Source of the DNA: Acidobacteriota bacterium
GTDB lineage: Bacteria > Acidobacteriota > Blastocatellia > RBC074
Assembly (NCBI GenBank): GCA_018268995.1
Contig: JAFDVL010000033.1
Location: 1-64,000 of the forward strand
Reading direction: 5' to 3'
Length of the DNA stretch: 64,000 nucleotides
Part shown: positions 35,705-45,144 of the stretch, piece after piece
Layout: each line of letters begins with the position of its first letter
Numbering within the stretch: the first letter of the stretch is position 1
Notes under the pieces: generated by a model
What the model was told of the DNA's origin: nothing
Seen by the model: the letters and a program-made list of their open reading frames with translations, nothing else
The model's database searches: none
Made by a program: the position numbers and the translations under genes

Positions 35705-38488
35705 CTATTCTTCTCCTGACAAAAGAGCTTCATCCATGTGAACCAACCCGGCTCCGGTGAGTCCAAGCGGGTAATGTTCCGCGAGCCAGGCGATGATGTT
35801 CACGAGCAGCCATTGTGGGCGGAGCGTTTGGACACGCGCGCGGGCATTGCGTTCATCAGGGTTGGTGGTAAACGTCCAAAGTTCGACGGGTGACAAATCG
35901 CATTGCACCATTTGCACGATTTTGTCTTCGCCCGCACCAAGAACTAACAAGAACTGGGCGTGCGAACCGGCCACATTGTTGATGACGCTGATGGCGGCGG
36001 CGGCTTGGGGCGCGAGACCGGAATCGGCAACGAGTTCGGCATAATCGCCGACTTGTTTGCCGATGATTTTGACACCAGCAGTGCGGGCAATGTCAGGAAT
36101 AGAGGACAAGTCTTCGTAAGCTTGCGTGGCGAGAATCGTGATGACATTTTCTTTGCCGCCCGTGCGCGCGCCGCGTTTGATGACGTCGAGAATGCGCGGA
36201 TATTTGTCTTTGATCTTCCAGACTTCATCAAAAATCAGCAAAGTGGGCGACCGTGTGCCATCGGCATTGCGTTGTCCAATGGCCCGCAAGACCCGCGCCG
36301 CCGCACGATAGGCGAGTGATTCGCGCACACGTTCGGGGAACTGTTCCAGCGAATCCAGCTCATAAACATCCAGCGATGAGGTTCCCGCAAACTCAGGATG
36401 CGTCGGCGCATCCAGAAAACTATGTCCGACGAATTGCGTGAGCGCGAGCTTGAGAGCTTCGGCGCGTTCGGCAGCCGCGCCTTTGAACGACCACGTAGCA
36501 AGCGCATCTACGAGATGTGACAGGCGTGGTTCGTGCTTAGGCAGCATCGGACGATTGCGCGGCACTTCATTGCGATAGACTTCATTGACGAGGGTGGTGA
36601 GGACGTCTTCCGCCAGCGAATCATTCTCCGGCACCCGCGCGAGTTGCATGAGATCGCCCACGACAAAGCCGACCTGCACTTCATCGGGCAAAATCCCTTC
36701 GGCCAATCCGTCATAATCCCATGTATTGATCGTGCGCTCGGAGCCAATGGCAAAACGCAGATGGCGTCCGCCCAACACATCTACGAGCGGCGCGAACGAT
36801 TCACCAAAATCCACGGCGCGCACGCAGGCTCCGGCTTTGGTCGCGAGCACGTCATTGAGGATGCGCCCCAGCAAGACGCTCTTGCCACCGCGCGGCGCGG
36901 CGAGGGTTAACACGAGTGGTGAACTGACGAGTTGCCGGTCAAAGAAATCAATGCCAATCAATTTTCCGGTGGGCAACGAAAATAATGTGTGCGGGCGTGG
37001 CGCACCGCTCCATTCCGCTTCGGTCGGAATGAGCGGGGCCAGAGAAGAAGCAGTTTCGGTGATTTCGCGCGATGTGGCTTTGCCATCGGCTTCACCCACC
37101 AGAGTTTTCGGATAGAGTGCTGCCAACGCCGCAGGTTCTTCTCGATCCGCATCCGCGCCATTGATTTTGCGCAGTTCGGCAATGATCTGCTCGCAGTAGC
37201 GATCCAGATTTTTGAGTGACACGGATAACGCCGCTTTGGTGTACGCGGGTTCGCCGTAGATCACGACCGAAAAGCGCACTTGGGAGAGTGCCTCGCGTCC
37301 GCCTGCGAGGTCGTGGCGAATGGCGGTCAAATCCTGCAAGGCGACTTCGGCTTCGGGCGCGAGCTTCTGTTTGCCGCTCAAGCGTTGTCCCGAACGCATG
37401 ACTTGTCGTAAGCGACGATCCAACCGTTTGATCCCTTTACTCTGATCGGGATAGAGAAACTCACTGAGGATCGTATGACGAAAGTTCAGCGTGCCGTTGA
37501 TGGAAAGCAGGCGCAGCGCATCCGCAGTGATGAATGGCTGCGGCGGCGTGAACAGCGAGACGATGGCCGCAGGTGATGCGCCGTGCATCACATAACTCCC
37601 GGAGGCTTCTATGGTTTCGCCGCACAGGTAATGCCGAATATCTACACCATGCAGCGGAACTGTCGGCACGGTTGTCGCGTTTTGCCGATGCCCAAAATAC
37701 ACAGCAGCCCACAGTTCATCACGAGTGAAACGAGTGAAGCGTAAAGCATCTTCGCGCTCAATCAGACGAAAGACTTTTTCAGCCTCGGCAAAGGCCGCTC
37801 GTTCTTCTTCTAGGGTGCGGCGCACAATGGCGTGCGTGGTTGCCGTTTGCCAGGCGGCGAGAAATGCGCGTGGCAAGCCCGTCACGCCTTGCTGCTGCCA
37901 TTCCTGGCGGAGTGTCGCGAGGAATTGATCATCCGTCTTTTGACGATTGAGGTTCGGGACGCGCACCCAACAGGTCAAGGCCGTGCGGCGGAAGCTGCCT
38001 GCTCTGGCTAGATTGGCATACGCTTGCAAGCCAGCGTTGTGGAGGATCGTGGCGCGAGGATGGATGTCATACACATCGCGTGCGCCCGCGTGATGCCAGA
38101 GTGCTTCACCGGGATCAGGCGCGGCAGTGAGCCGGAACTGAATCACTGTCCCCAGCGGTTTACGCGCCGCCAACAAGCGCGCCAGTGCATTGCAACGGTT
38201 TTCCAACAGCAGATCATCGCTATATACCGACGCGGCTAACTCCACATGATACGCGCGGGTATACGAGCCATCGGCATGTCGCAGTGCATCTTCAGACAAA
38301 CCGACGATAGACGTCTCGCGTGGTCGCGTTGCGGGAGTGTGCGCGGAAGGTGAGTCGGGAGGCATGGTCAGGGGAATCCAATCGCGGCGCGACTGCAAAA
38401 AGGCCGGCGCGAGTTTGAGACACAGCCCCGTGCCTGCGCCAAAAGCGGCAGCGGCACTAGCGGTGATAAGAAGAGCAGATGAATCCAT
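35705..38488 (-). CDS. VirB4/TrbE-like T4SS ATPase
   Basis: A 927-residue protein; the ATG at 38488 follows AAAGGAAC and opens a short hydrophobic N-terminus. It has the VirB4 layout: an N-terminal domain (about 40-500) and a RecA-like motor with Walker A (APRGGKSVL, Lys536) and Walker B (LLIFDEVWK, Asp754-Glu755). ARTGGKENV, TILATQAYEDL and LGAGEDKIVQMVQC fit VirB4/CagE/TrbE motor motifs. It energises pilus assembly and substrate transfer from the cytoplasmic face. Longer than typical VirB4 (about 800 residues). Confidence 0.85.
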   Translation of the reverse strand: MDSSALLITASAAAAFGAGTGLCLKLAPAFLQSRRDWIPLTMPPDSPSAHTPATRPRETSIVGLSEDALRHADGSYTRAYHVELAASVYSDDLLLENRCNALARLLAARKPLGTVIQFRLTAAPDPGEALWHHAGARDVYDIHPRATILHNAGLQAYANLARAGSFRRTALTCWVRVPNLNRQKTDDQFLATLRQEWQQQGVTGLPRAFLAAWQTATTHAIVRRTLEEERAAFAEAEKVFRLIEREDALRFTRFTRDELWAAVYFGHRQNATTVPTVPLHGVDIRHYLCGETIEASGSYVMHGASPAAIVSLFTPPQPFITADALRLLSINGTLNFRHTILSEFLYPDQSKGIKRLDRRLRQVMRSGQRLSGKQKLAPEAEVALQDLTAIRHDLAGGREALSQVRFSVVIYGEPAYTKAALSVSLKNLDRYCEQIIAELRKINGADADREEPAALAALYPKTLVGEADGKATSREITETASSLAPLIPTEAEWSGAPRPHTLFSLPTGKLIGIDFFDRQLVSSPLVLTLAAPRGGKSVLLGRILNDVLATKAGACVRAVDFGESFAPLVDVLGGRHLRFAIGSERTINTWDYDGLAEGILPDEVQVGFVVGDLMQLARVPENDSLAEDVLTTLVNEVYRNEVPRNRPMLPKHEPRLSHLVDALATWSFKGAAAERAEALKLALTQFVGHSFLDAPTHPEFAGTSSLDVYELDSLEQFPERVRESLAYRAAARVLRAIGQRNADGTRSPTLLIFDEVWKIKDKYPRILDVIKRGARTGGKENVITILATQAYEDLSSIPDIARTAGVKIIGKQVGDYAELVADSGLAPQAAAAISVINNVAGSHAQFLLVLGAGEDKIVQMVQCDLSPVELWTFTTNPDERNARARVQTLRPQWLLVNIIAWLAEHYPLGLTGAGLVHMDEALLSGEE

Positions 38489-38537
38489 CAGAATGTTCCT
38501 TTCTTGAAGTGAATGGTTAGTTGGTTGTCGGAAATGA

Positions 38538-38620
38538 AACACAGGACACGGAGGTCACGGAGAAGGAATGCCTATTAGCTTCTTCGTTTTTCTCCGTGCT
38601 CTCGGTGCGCTCCGTGGTTT
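38538..38620. repeat. Intergenic palindrome, CACGGAG type, copy 2
   Basis: CACAGGACACGGAGGTCACG pairs with CTCCGTGCTCTCGGTGCGCT across a T-rich centre. It sits between the VirB3- and VirB4-like genes and overlaps the last codons of the VirB3-like ORF (HREHGEKRRS is translated repeat). Same family as 35621 and 42630. Confidence 0.65.
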
Positions 38621-38970
38621 TCTTTTCGTCTGAATGTGGTTTCCTGTGATTGGGATCGTAGCCAGTCCGGTTGAAATTCATGCGGCCACCAACGCCGCTG
38701 AATGCGTTTGCGCGCATACCATTGGAAGATATGCAGGAGCCAGCTTGGTCGTTGTTTGCGGCGGATCAGATTGAGGATCAGAATGGAGAACCCCATACAA
38801 ATCAGCCAGCCGAGCAATTCCAGCGGCAAGTGATACACCCGGAGATTCAGAAAAAAAGGCACGGCATACCCCAGCACACTGGCAAGTAGCACGATGCCCC
38901 AGTCTTCATCCGTGATGCCAAAGCGCAGGACAGGTAAATAAATCTGGGAACGAATCGGTCGAGAGAGCAT
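38575..38970 (-). CDS. VirB3/TrbD-like T4SS protein
   Basis: A 131-residue protein. RPIRSQIYLPVLRFG at the start, then two adjacent membrane helices (about 26-44 GIVLLASVLGYAVPFFL; 50-70 LELLGWLICMGFSILILNL) and a basic tail (RRKQRP, RKRIQRRWW). Position between VirB2- and VirB4-like genes is that of virB3/trbD. The last residues (about 117-131) are encoded by the palindromic repeat, so the natural C-terminus was probably shorter. Confidence 0.6.
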   Translation of the reverse strand: MLSRPIRSQIYLPVLRFGITDEDWGIVLLASVLGYAVPFFLNLRVYHLPLELLGWLICMGFSILILNLIRRKQRPSWLLHIFQWYARKRIQRRWWPHEFQPDWLRSQSQETTFRRKENHGAHREHGEKRRS

Positions 38971-38974
38971 AAAA

Positions 38975-39104
38975 AACGATGAAGGATGAACGATGAACGC
39001 GGAATGAAGAACGAGGAGCGAGGAACGATGAAGCCAGAAGATGGAACAATAAATTCCTAGTTTCGCTTTCTTTGTTCATCGCTCATCGTTCCTTGTTCAT
39101 CGTT
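38975..39104. repeat. ACGATGAA-type palindrome
   Basis: AACGATGAAGGATGAACGAT at 38975 and related GATGAA units pair with a TTCATCG-rich arm (39073-39104). The sequence lies between the VirB2- and VirB3-like genes, covers the whole intergenic gap and has no coding potential. It is a second dispersed repeat type in the T4SS region. Confidence 0.6.
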
Positions 39105-39109
39105 CTGAG

Positions 39110-39562
39110 TTAGTTCCCAAAGCCTGTGTCGAAGTTCACCGCGTTGCCCTGCGAGATGGAGAAGACGAGCGCGACGATGCCACCAAAGGCAAAGCAGCCG
39201 ATGGCGGCGACGAGTTGCTTGGTCGCCGGTTTTTCTGTGCCGTAATTGACCACCGCCCAAGCCACAAAGATGATGCCCATGAGGAACAAAAGATTGCGTC
39301 CCCATTTGATCCCTTCCCGAATGGCATTGCCGACCTGTTGATCGCTGCCAAAGATGCCGCCGCCCGGCGTTTGGGCGAAGGCAGAAAGGCTGATGGTAAG
39401 GAGCCAGCCCGCGAGGATGGCGAGTGGCTCGATGAGATGAATCCATTGGGCGCAACGCATCAAGGTATCTCCCATACGAAGAAGATAAGGCTTGACAGTC
39501 ATGTGAGTGGTGAAGGGGGTATACCGGTTGGGAACGTGAGAGACGGGTTGCTCGATCTGCAT
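39110..39562 (-). CDS. VirB2/TrbC-like pilin
   Basis: A 150-residue protein with GGAGTCAATCAC before its ATG. A long basic leader (about 1-45), a signal-like helix ending LSAFAQTPGGG (about 47-66), then two membrane helices (about 88-108 LLFLMGIIFVAWAVVNYG; 116-136 LVAAIGCFAFGGIVALVF), the plan of VirB2/TrbC pilin subunits. It opens the leftward T4SS operon, as virB2 commonly does. Small proteins of this kind are poorly conserved; the call rests on topology and position. Confidence 0.6.
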   Translation of the reverse strand: MQIEQPVSHVPNRYTPFTTHMTVKPYLLRMGDTLMRCAQWIHLIEPLAILAGWLLTISLSAFAQTPGGGIFGSDQQVGNAIREGIKWGRNLLFLMGIIFVAWAVVNYGTEKPATKQLVAAIGCFAFGGIVALVFSISQGNAVNFDTGFGN

Positions 39563-39796
39563 GTGATTGACTCCTTAAAACGATGATTGACTTGCGCTAG
39601 CAGCCTTCTGGCTGTTAGCACGAAATTGAGAGGGGCGTATAGCGCGTGCGGCAAGTGCCTCGCAACTCGCAGGCCACAAATCTGAGGGAGCCAGGAAAAG
39701 TTCAGGAACGTCCGCCTTCTCGTGACTTCTCCAGACTCACTTTGCGGCATCGTGTTTGCGAAGGTCAGCGGTGAAAAAGGAAAGGAGTTTTTACGA

Positions 39797-40558
39797 ATGA
39801 ATCAGATCAGAAGGAATCCAGACACATTCAAATTCTGGCGTCGTTGGATCATCTTGGGAGTGATGTTGTCCGCGCCTGCTCTCGCTCGGTCGCAGTCCAT
39901 ACATATTGATATAAACACACGCCAGCGTGCGCTTGCCTATGAACCGCTTTTCATTACAACAGCGCAGCAATACAACCTTGATCCTCGTTTGTTATGGGTG
40001 ATTGCGTGTTTGGAATCGCGCTTCCGTCCCTGGGCAATCAGCCCGAAAGGTGCGCGTGGCTTAATGCAGTTGATGCCTGCGACGGCGGCACGTTGGGGCG
40101 TATCCAACCCGTATGAACCGGGGCAAGCCATTATGGGAGCAGCGCGTTACGTGCAGTATTTAGGGCGGCGCTTTGACGGGCGCGTAGACTTAACGCTTGC
40201 GGCTTACAACGCGGGCGAAACGGCGGTGGAGGCGTATCGTGCAGGTCGTGTGGTGCGCGTCGGGCGCAAGCTTATCAATCCGTTCGGCCTCAGAACTAGT
40301 GGTGTGCCGCCTTATCGAGAGACGCGCACCTATGTTAGTACAGGCATAGGCTTGCTGCGGCGTTTGGCCGTGAACAAGTCCGCCACAACGATAGCCTACA
40401 CGACAGACGCTCGTATTGTGCCGACGCTCAAGAGCGAAGCTCTCACTAGCGCACCAAGCATCAGAAAAAGTATTTCCTATGCGGCAGACACAAATTTTTC
40501 TGCTTCGTCTGCGCTAACCGCTGCTACCCCCCGCTCCATCTCCTACCAAAGCCGTTGA
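39797..40558 (+). CDS. Lytic transglycosylase (VirB1-like)
   Basis: A 253-residue protein; the ATG at 39797 follows AAAGGAG. A signal peptide (WIILGVMLSAPALARS) precedes a soluble lytic transglycosylase domain (about 45-165). The catalytic Glu is in ACLESRFRPWAIS; the expected GLMQLMPATAARWGV and TLAAYNAGE motifs follow. Such enzymes open peptidoglycan for T4SS assembly. It opens the rightward operon, divergent from the pilin gene, with a 234-bp control region between them (39563-39796). Confidence 0.85.
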   Translation: MNQIRRNPDTFKFWRRWIILGVMLSAPALARSQSIHIDINTRQRALAYEPLFITTAQQYNLDPRLLWVIACLESRFRPWAISPKGARGLMQLMPATAARWGVSNPYEPGQAIMGAARYVQYLGRRFDGRVDLTLAAYNAGETAVEAYRAGRVVRVGRKLINPFGLRTSGVPPYRETRTYVSTGIGLLRRLAVNKSATTIAYTTDARIVPTLKSEALTSAPSIRKSISYAADTNFSASSALTAATPRSISYQSR

Positions 40559-40588
40559 GCAACGATGCGGCTGAAGAACGAAACAGGT

Positions 40589-40653
40589 ATCCAACGGTGC
40601 GGCGAATCGTTTTTCTGCTCTTGGTTCGTCTGAAATCGGCGGCATCGTTGGAT
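40589..40653. repeat. Imperfect hairpin in the gap before the VirB8-like gene
   Basis: ATCCAACG (from 40589) and CGTTGGAT (to 40653) enclose an inner stem of GGTGCGGCG and CGGCGGCATC. The outer boxes fit RYYYAAC/GTTRRRY, so an attC-like reading is possible but unlikely here. A second perfect hairpin (AACTTTGG/CCAAAGTT, 40688-40705) follows. A role in operon attenuation or mRNA stability is more plausible. Confidence 0.4.
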
Positions 40654-40746
40654 TCACACGCTTTTTGTTGCGCTGCGCCCGTGCGGAAACTTTGGCACCA
40701 AAGTTGTAATGACCAATCTCGTCCGTACCAAACGCAAAGGAACGTT

Positions 40747-41451
40747 ATGCACGAAGAATCGTCTCTTGACACAACGGCAGAATTCATTGCGACACCAGAA
40801 CAGCAACTGCCATCAGTGCTCTACCGTGATCCGGCGGATGTGCGGACGATCTATCAATTGCTTTCGTCGCTGCTTCTGTTGGTGGGACTGCTGACGCTCA
40901 GTGCGCTCGGCAACGCCTGGCAATATTGGCGCAGACCGGATCGCATCGTCGTAGATCGCTCCAATGGGCGTGTGCTGCTCATCAATGATCGGGAATTCGG
41001 GGAAACCGATGCCGTCAAGTTGACCCCGGATCGTCCGCAGGAAAGCGATAAGAAATATCTGGTGCGTGAGTTTATCCGCAGCTTATATGCGATCAACCCG
41101 ACCACGCGCGCCGCCGACATCAAAACCGCGCTCGAAATGATGGTGCCGCATTCGGCGACGAAGTTCGCGGCTTATCTGAAAGAGCAGCATATTCTGGAAC
41201 AACAGCGCGCGGAATCGTGGCAAACCGTGTGGACGCCGCAGGACGTGACGATTGATCGCCATGATCTCTATACCGTGCGCGTCATCGGCAAACAGGACGT
41301 CACCAAAATCATCAACAACCAAGTCGTGCAAGACAGCAAACAATTGCAACTCACCGTCAAGCTCGTGGCTGACCCCGCCGGACGCACGGATCAAAACAAA
41401 CGCATGGGCTTTTTGGTGGCCGCCCTTGATTACAAGGAAATTCAGTCCTGA
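40747..41451 (+). CDS. VirB8/TrbF-like T4SS protein
   Basis: A 234-residue protein; the ATG at 40747 is chosen for AAGGAA before it. A short cytoplasmic start, one membrane helix (about 37-57, LLSSLLLLVGLLTLSALGNAW) and a periplasmic NTF2-like domain (about 65-234). The stretch LVREFIRSLYAINPTTRA resembles TrbF/VirB8 proteins. VirB8 nucleates assembly of the inner-membrane complex. Confidence 0.75.
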   Translation: MHEESSLDTTAEFIATPEQQLPSVLYRDPADVRTIYQLLSSLLLLVGLLTLSALGNAWQYWRRPDRIVVDRSNGRVLLINDREFGETDAVKLTPDRPQESDKKYLVREFIRSLYAINPTTRAADIKTALEMMVPHSATKFAAYLKEQHILEQQRAESWQTVWTPQDVTIDRHDLYTVRVIGKQDVTKIINNQVVQDSKQLQLTVKLVADPAGRTDQNKRMGFLVAALDYKEIQS

Positions 41452-41492
41452 GCCTCTTTCGTCAAGTCGTCTCCAACAGGGAAAGGAGTTCC

Positions 41493-42602
41493 ATGAAGCA
41501 TTGTGCATCAATGGTCATGATCGTCATCGGACTGTCATTCGTAACCACCACAACCGAGGCGCAACGACGAAGAGAGGACAGGCCGTCAGAGCGGGAAAGG
41601 GGCTCCGCTCTGACGGTTCTCAATAATCCCACTCCGACCTATCAATCGGGTGAAGTGCAGATCGAAGTTGCGGGCGATGAAAACCCCATCATCCGATTGC
41701 AGATGATTCCGAGCGGGCAAATTCTCGTCGAATTGCCCGCGCAGGATCGCATCTTCAAGGTGAATCCAGCCGACCCGGATTTGGTGACGATAGAAGATTC
41801 GCCCACGAAAGCGACGGATCACTATTTGCTCTTGCGTTCGAGTCGGCAGTTTTTGCCGAGTGCAGCAGCAACGCAAACGATAGCGACCTCGATGATTGTG
41901 CAGATGACGTCGGGGATGGTGATTACGCTCTTGCTGTATCCGACGCGCGATTTCAATCAGACGGTGCATCGCTGTGTCGTGCGTTATGAACGCGCGGCCA
42001 TTGTCAGCGCGCGACAAGCGGCAGGACTGGACGTGAATCTGGATCGGCGCGAAGAAGTAATGGTGTCCAGATTACCAGCTTCGTGGCAAGTTGCGGCGTT
42101 GCCGAAACCAGTCGCAGAAGCAGCCCCGATTAATCCGCCGCCGGTACAACCAGCACTGCCGCCGCCTAATCCGGCTAAGCCAACGGAAGAAGAGCCATTG
42201 TTACTGACGCAGCGGCTGGAAGCGTTGGCTGCGCCCAAGGCGTGGAGCAAACCGCTGCACGGAATCCAAGCCGCGCTACAAACACTCACGCTGAAGAATG
42301 GGCAGCGACAGGTACTCATCACCGTGCGCAACACGCTCGCGACGCCACTGAATCTCGTACCGGGACAGCCGGAATTATCGCTGCGCACATTGGATCGGAA
42401 AGGGCGCATCTTGCAGGTAGAAACACTCAAACCTGTAGCGGTAGATGCGAGCAATTCAACTGGACTGCTCGCGCCACAAGGGATTGCGAGCTATCTGTTG
42501 ACTTACCAAACACCAATCTTGGTTTCCGGGCAAAAGCTCTTTGTCGTCATCGCAGAGTCCAACAAAGCTGACGATCCGTTTTTGCTCGAAGTCATGCCGT
42601 GA
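41493..42602 (+). CDS. VirB9/TrbG-like T4SS protein
   Basis: A 369-residue protein with a signal peptide (MKHCASMVMIVIGLSFVTTTTEAQ) and AAAGGAG before the ATG. The N-terminal domain (about 45-190) contains RIFKVNPADPDLVTIED and TSMIVQMTSGMVITLLLYP, the pattern seen in VirB9/TrbG. A proline-rich linker (about 200-235) leads to a C-terminal beta domain. Together with VirB10 it builds the outer-membrane core. Longer than usual VirB9 because of the linker and extra domain. Confidence 0.7.
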   Translation: MKHCASMVMIVIGLSFVTTTTEAQRRREDRPSERERGSALTVLNNPTPTYQSGEVQIEVAGDENPIIRLQMIPSGQILVELPAQDRIFKVNPADPDLVTIEDSPTKATDHYLLLRSSRQFLPSAAATQTIATSMIVQMTSGMVITLLLYPTRDFNQTVHRCVVRYERAAIVSARQAAGLDVNLDRREEVMVSRLPASWQVAALPKPVAEAAPINPPPVQPALPPPNPAKPTEEEPLLLTQRLEALAAPKAWSKPLHGIQAALQTLTLKNGQRQVLITVRNTLATPLNLVPGQPELSLRTLDRKGRILQVETLKPVAVDASNSTGLLAPQGIASYLLTYQTPILVSGQKLFVVIAESNKADDPFLLEVMP

Positions 42603-42629
42603 AGCCAGGGTTGTGTTTCGTGGCGTGAA

Positions 42630-42718
42630 GGGAATGGATCACGGGAAGACAGGCCACACGTGGAAAGGAAGCGTTTGCCTCCTTCGCTCTTCCCCGTGTC
42701 TTCCGTGATTCATTCCCC
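42630..42718. repeat. Intergenic palindrome, copy 3
   Basis: GGGAATGGATCACGGGAAGA pairs with TCTTCCGTGATTCATTCCCC. It lies between the VirB9- and VirB10-like genes, ends just before the VirB10 ribosome binding site, and resembles the palindromes at 35621 and 38538. Confidence 0.6.
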
Positions 42719-42734
42719 AAAAAGAAAGAGGAAT

Positions 42735-44126
42735 ATGAACCAGAGTACACCAGCAGACTTGCCCGAACTTCATTTGCAGGATGTCACAGAAGACGAAACG
42801 TTAGGTATCGCGCCTCCTACGAACTCGCGCAAAAAGAAACTGTTGATGATCGGCGGCCTCGTCACGCTATTGCTGCTGACGGCAGTGGGTGGTTATTTCC
42901 TGCTCAGCGGCAAAGAGGTCAATGTCCGAGCCGTGCGCAAAACGCCGGAACGGGTCACGAATGGCGGCGATTTACAACAGGCCGCCTACGACTCGTTGCG
43001 TGGTTCGCTCAGCAGTTCGCCACCTGCTGCCGTGGGGCAAAATGCCGGGGCGAATATTGGCACGAATCAACCCACGACCATTGCGATGGCAGGTGTCACG
43101 CCTTCGCCTGCTGTCAGTCCGAGTGCATCGCCCAAAGCCACTGCGCCAATTCAATCCGGCATTGCGATGACGATTGCGCCACCGCCGGAGATTACAGCGA
43201 CGAATTCACCAACGAAGCCGGTGGGGGCTTTGAGTCCACCGAACACCTTCCCCGCAGACAACAAAGCGACGCCGCAAAATGCCAACGTGATGGCTGTCAG
43301 CAAACCAAAGACCGATGCCTCCATTGTCTTTGCCAGTTTGCCGACGAAACAGAACGAAAAGATTGAGAATCCCACAATCGCATACCACGACGGTCCTCAG
43401 CCCTTTCCTCTCTCCACACCTCCACTGTCGCTGGAAAAGAACCCTCGCGCGCTGCCGAGCTTTGGGGCGATGTTGCCCGTGCGGTTGTTGGGGATGCTCT
43501 ATACCTTGCGACCCAATGCATTCGTGCGATTGGAACTCTTGCGCGAGAGCAAAACCGAGCATTGGCATTTGCCGCGCGGCACGATGTTCGTGGGAGCGGT
43601 GCAAGGCGCAGGGCGAGATCGCGCCTATGTGCAGATCAAAGGGTTCCTTGATCCCACAACAGAGCGCTTCACCAAGCTGGACGGGGAAGCGCTCGGCAGC
43701 GATGGCGGGGCAGGTTTACGCGGCAACGAACGTCGCCTGTCCTCCGTCTGGTTGCGCGTGCTGGATCGCGCGGCCCAGACCGGAACGCAGCTTCTCAGCA
43801 GTCTGCTGGGTCGCAACGGATCGCAGGTCATCATCGCGGCAGACCCGGCAGGGATGTACCGCAGCGCGATGAACAACGAAGCCGCGCTGCAAACCAACCG
43901 CAGTTTCGTTGAAGTGGCGGCGGGAACAGTGGGCTTCGTGTTGGTTACGACTTTACCGACTGCTGTGCCTACGGATACACCTGTCACACAAAACACTTCA
44001 CCCGAATCGCTCACCGATGCCGAGCTTGCTGATCTTTTCAGTTCCTCTGATCCAGCGAAGATTCGTGCCGCCTTGCCACGGATGAGTCCCGAAGTGCGGC
44101 GTGTCCTGGAACAATCCCTCAAATAA
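42735..44126 (+). CDS. VirB10/TrbI-like T4SS protein
   Basis: A 463-residue protein with an AGAGGAA ribosome binding site before the ATG at 42735. A short cytoplasmic start, one membrane helix (about 37-56, LLMIGGLVTLLLLTAVGGYFLL), a long proline/threonine-rich linker (about 90-225) and a C-terminal domain (about 235-400) with RLLGMLYTLRPNAFVRLELL and LPRGTMFVGAVQG, which match TrbI/VirB10 (usually LPAGT.I...L). VirB10 spans the periplasm and links inner and outer membrane parts. Confidence 0.75.
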   Translation: MNQSTPADLPELHLQDVTEDETLGIAPPTNSRKKKLLMIGGLVTLLLLTAVGGYFLLSGKEVNVRAVRKTPERVTNGGDLQQAAYDSLRGSLSSSPPAAVGQNAGANIGTNQPTTIAMAGVTPSPAVSPSASPKATAPIQSGIAMTIAPPPEITATNSPTKPVGALSPPNTFPADNKATPQNANVMAVSKPKTDASIVFASLPTKQNEKIENPTIAYHDGPQPFPLSTPPLSLEKNPRALPSFGAMLPVRLLGMLYTLRPNAFVRLELLRESKTEHWHLPRGTMFVGAVQGAGRDRAYVQIKGFLDPTTERFTKLDGEALGSDGGAGLRGNERRLSSVWLRVLDRAAQTGTQLLSSLLGRNGSQVIIAADPAGMYRSAMNNEAALQTNRSFVEVAAGTVGFVLVTTLPTAVPTDTPVTQNTSPESLTDAELADLFSSSDPAKIRAALPRMSPEVRRVLEQSLK

Positions 44127-44139
44127 TAAGGAGCATTGA

Positions 44140-45144
44140 ATGCAACTGCATTGTCCGACGCAAACCACCATCAATCCTCGTACACTGCTCGCAGAACAGG
44201 ACGCCCATAGCTTGGCGGAACTCTTGCAAGAAACCGGCTATGTGATTCAACCCGCGTTGCTCCGTGATCTGGCACACGTCCTCAGAAGTGGCTTACCGTG
44301 GCTGATTGAAGGCCCGCGTGGCGGCGGCAAAACCGCGCTCGCCGAAGCGTTGGCGGCGGCTTGTAACCTGCCTGTGTTTTATCTGCAAGGGATGGAAGGC
44401 TTGACGCTCGCCGATGTGCTCTATGATTGGGATCGCGAAGGCCAGACGCAATGGGTGCGACAAGCCGTCGCACATGGCAGCAGCTTTCAGGAAGCACGCG
44501 CCGGGCAATGGACGCGCGAGTTTCTCAAGCTCGGCGAAGCGTTGGCGGCGTATGAATGGGCCGCGCAGCACGACATCGTTCCCATTTTGATTTGTGATGA
44601 ATTCGATAAGGTCAGCGAGAAGCTGGAAGACATGTTGCTGCAATTGTTTGCACGGGGCTTTGCGCATATTCCGCGCTATGGAGAAATCGGCGTGCGCGAG
44701 CAACAACGCTGGCCGATTGTCATTCTGCTCTCGAACGATCAACGCCACGATCTGTCCGCGCCGATGCGTTCACGGTGTTTGTATAGCTGGCTCGCCCCAC
44801 CCACGCCGCGCGAGGAAGTCGGGATTTTGTACGCCCGCTGCCCGGCGGTGCATCCGCTGCTGCTCGGCAAGATGATCAAGCTGATGCACGGCATTCGCAG
44901 TCTCCCCGGCATTCTGGATAAGCCGGGACTGCGCGAATCCATCGCACTACTGCACGCGCTGCAAACGGCGGGCTATACCGACCTGACGGCCACGACGCTG
45001 ACACAACATCTGTGCTTTCTCGCCAAGCGACGGCTGGATTTAGAGAATCTGCGGAAGGCGACCGCGCGCCTTGATCTCATGATGGAACTGCTGGATGCGG
45101 AGATGGATGGATGGGTGGCGGCTCTATGTGGAGGGGCGGAATGA
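44140..45144 (+). CDS. MoxR-type AAA+ ATPase in the T4SS operon
   Basis: A 334-residue AAA+ protein. Walker A is GPRGGGKTAL (Lys64), Walker B ILICDEFDK, sensor-1 VILLSND and an arginine finger in MRSRCLYSW, the pattern of the MoxR/dynein-like group. AAGGAG precedes the ATG. It lies between the VirB10- and VirD4-like genes, the place where virB11/trbB is expected in some systems, but has none of the VirB11 signature boxes. MoxR ATPases are usually chaperones that remodel protein complexes. Its last codons overlap the next start (ATGA). Confidence 0.8.
   Translation: MQLHCPTQTTINPRTLLAEQDAHSLAELLQETGYVIQPALLRDLAHVLRSGLPWLIEGPRGGGKTALAEALAAACNLPVFYLQGMEGLTLADVLYDWDREGQTQWVRQAVAHGSSFQEARAGQWTREFLKLGEALAAYEWAAQHDIVPILICDEFDKVSEKLEDMLLQLFARGFAHIPRYGEIGVREQQRWPIVILLSNDQRHDLSAPMRSRCLYSWLAPPTPREEVGILYARCPAVHPLLLGKMIKLMHGIRSLPGILDKPGLRESIALLHALQTAGYTDLTATTLTQHLCFLAKRRLDLENLRKATARLDLMMELLDAEMDGWVAALCGGAE

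Noticed and set aside
40589..40653. Second attC-like site before the VirB8-like gene
   Set aside because: Boxes fit loosely, but there is no cassette gene beside it and a hairpin within a T4SS operon is a simpler reading.
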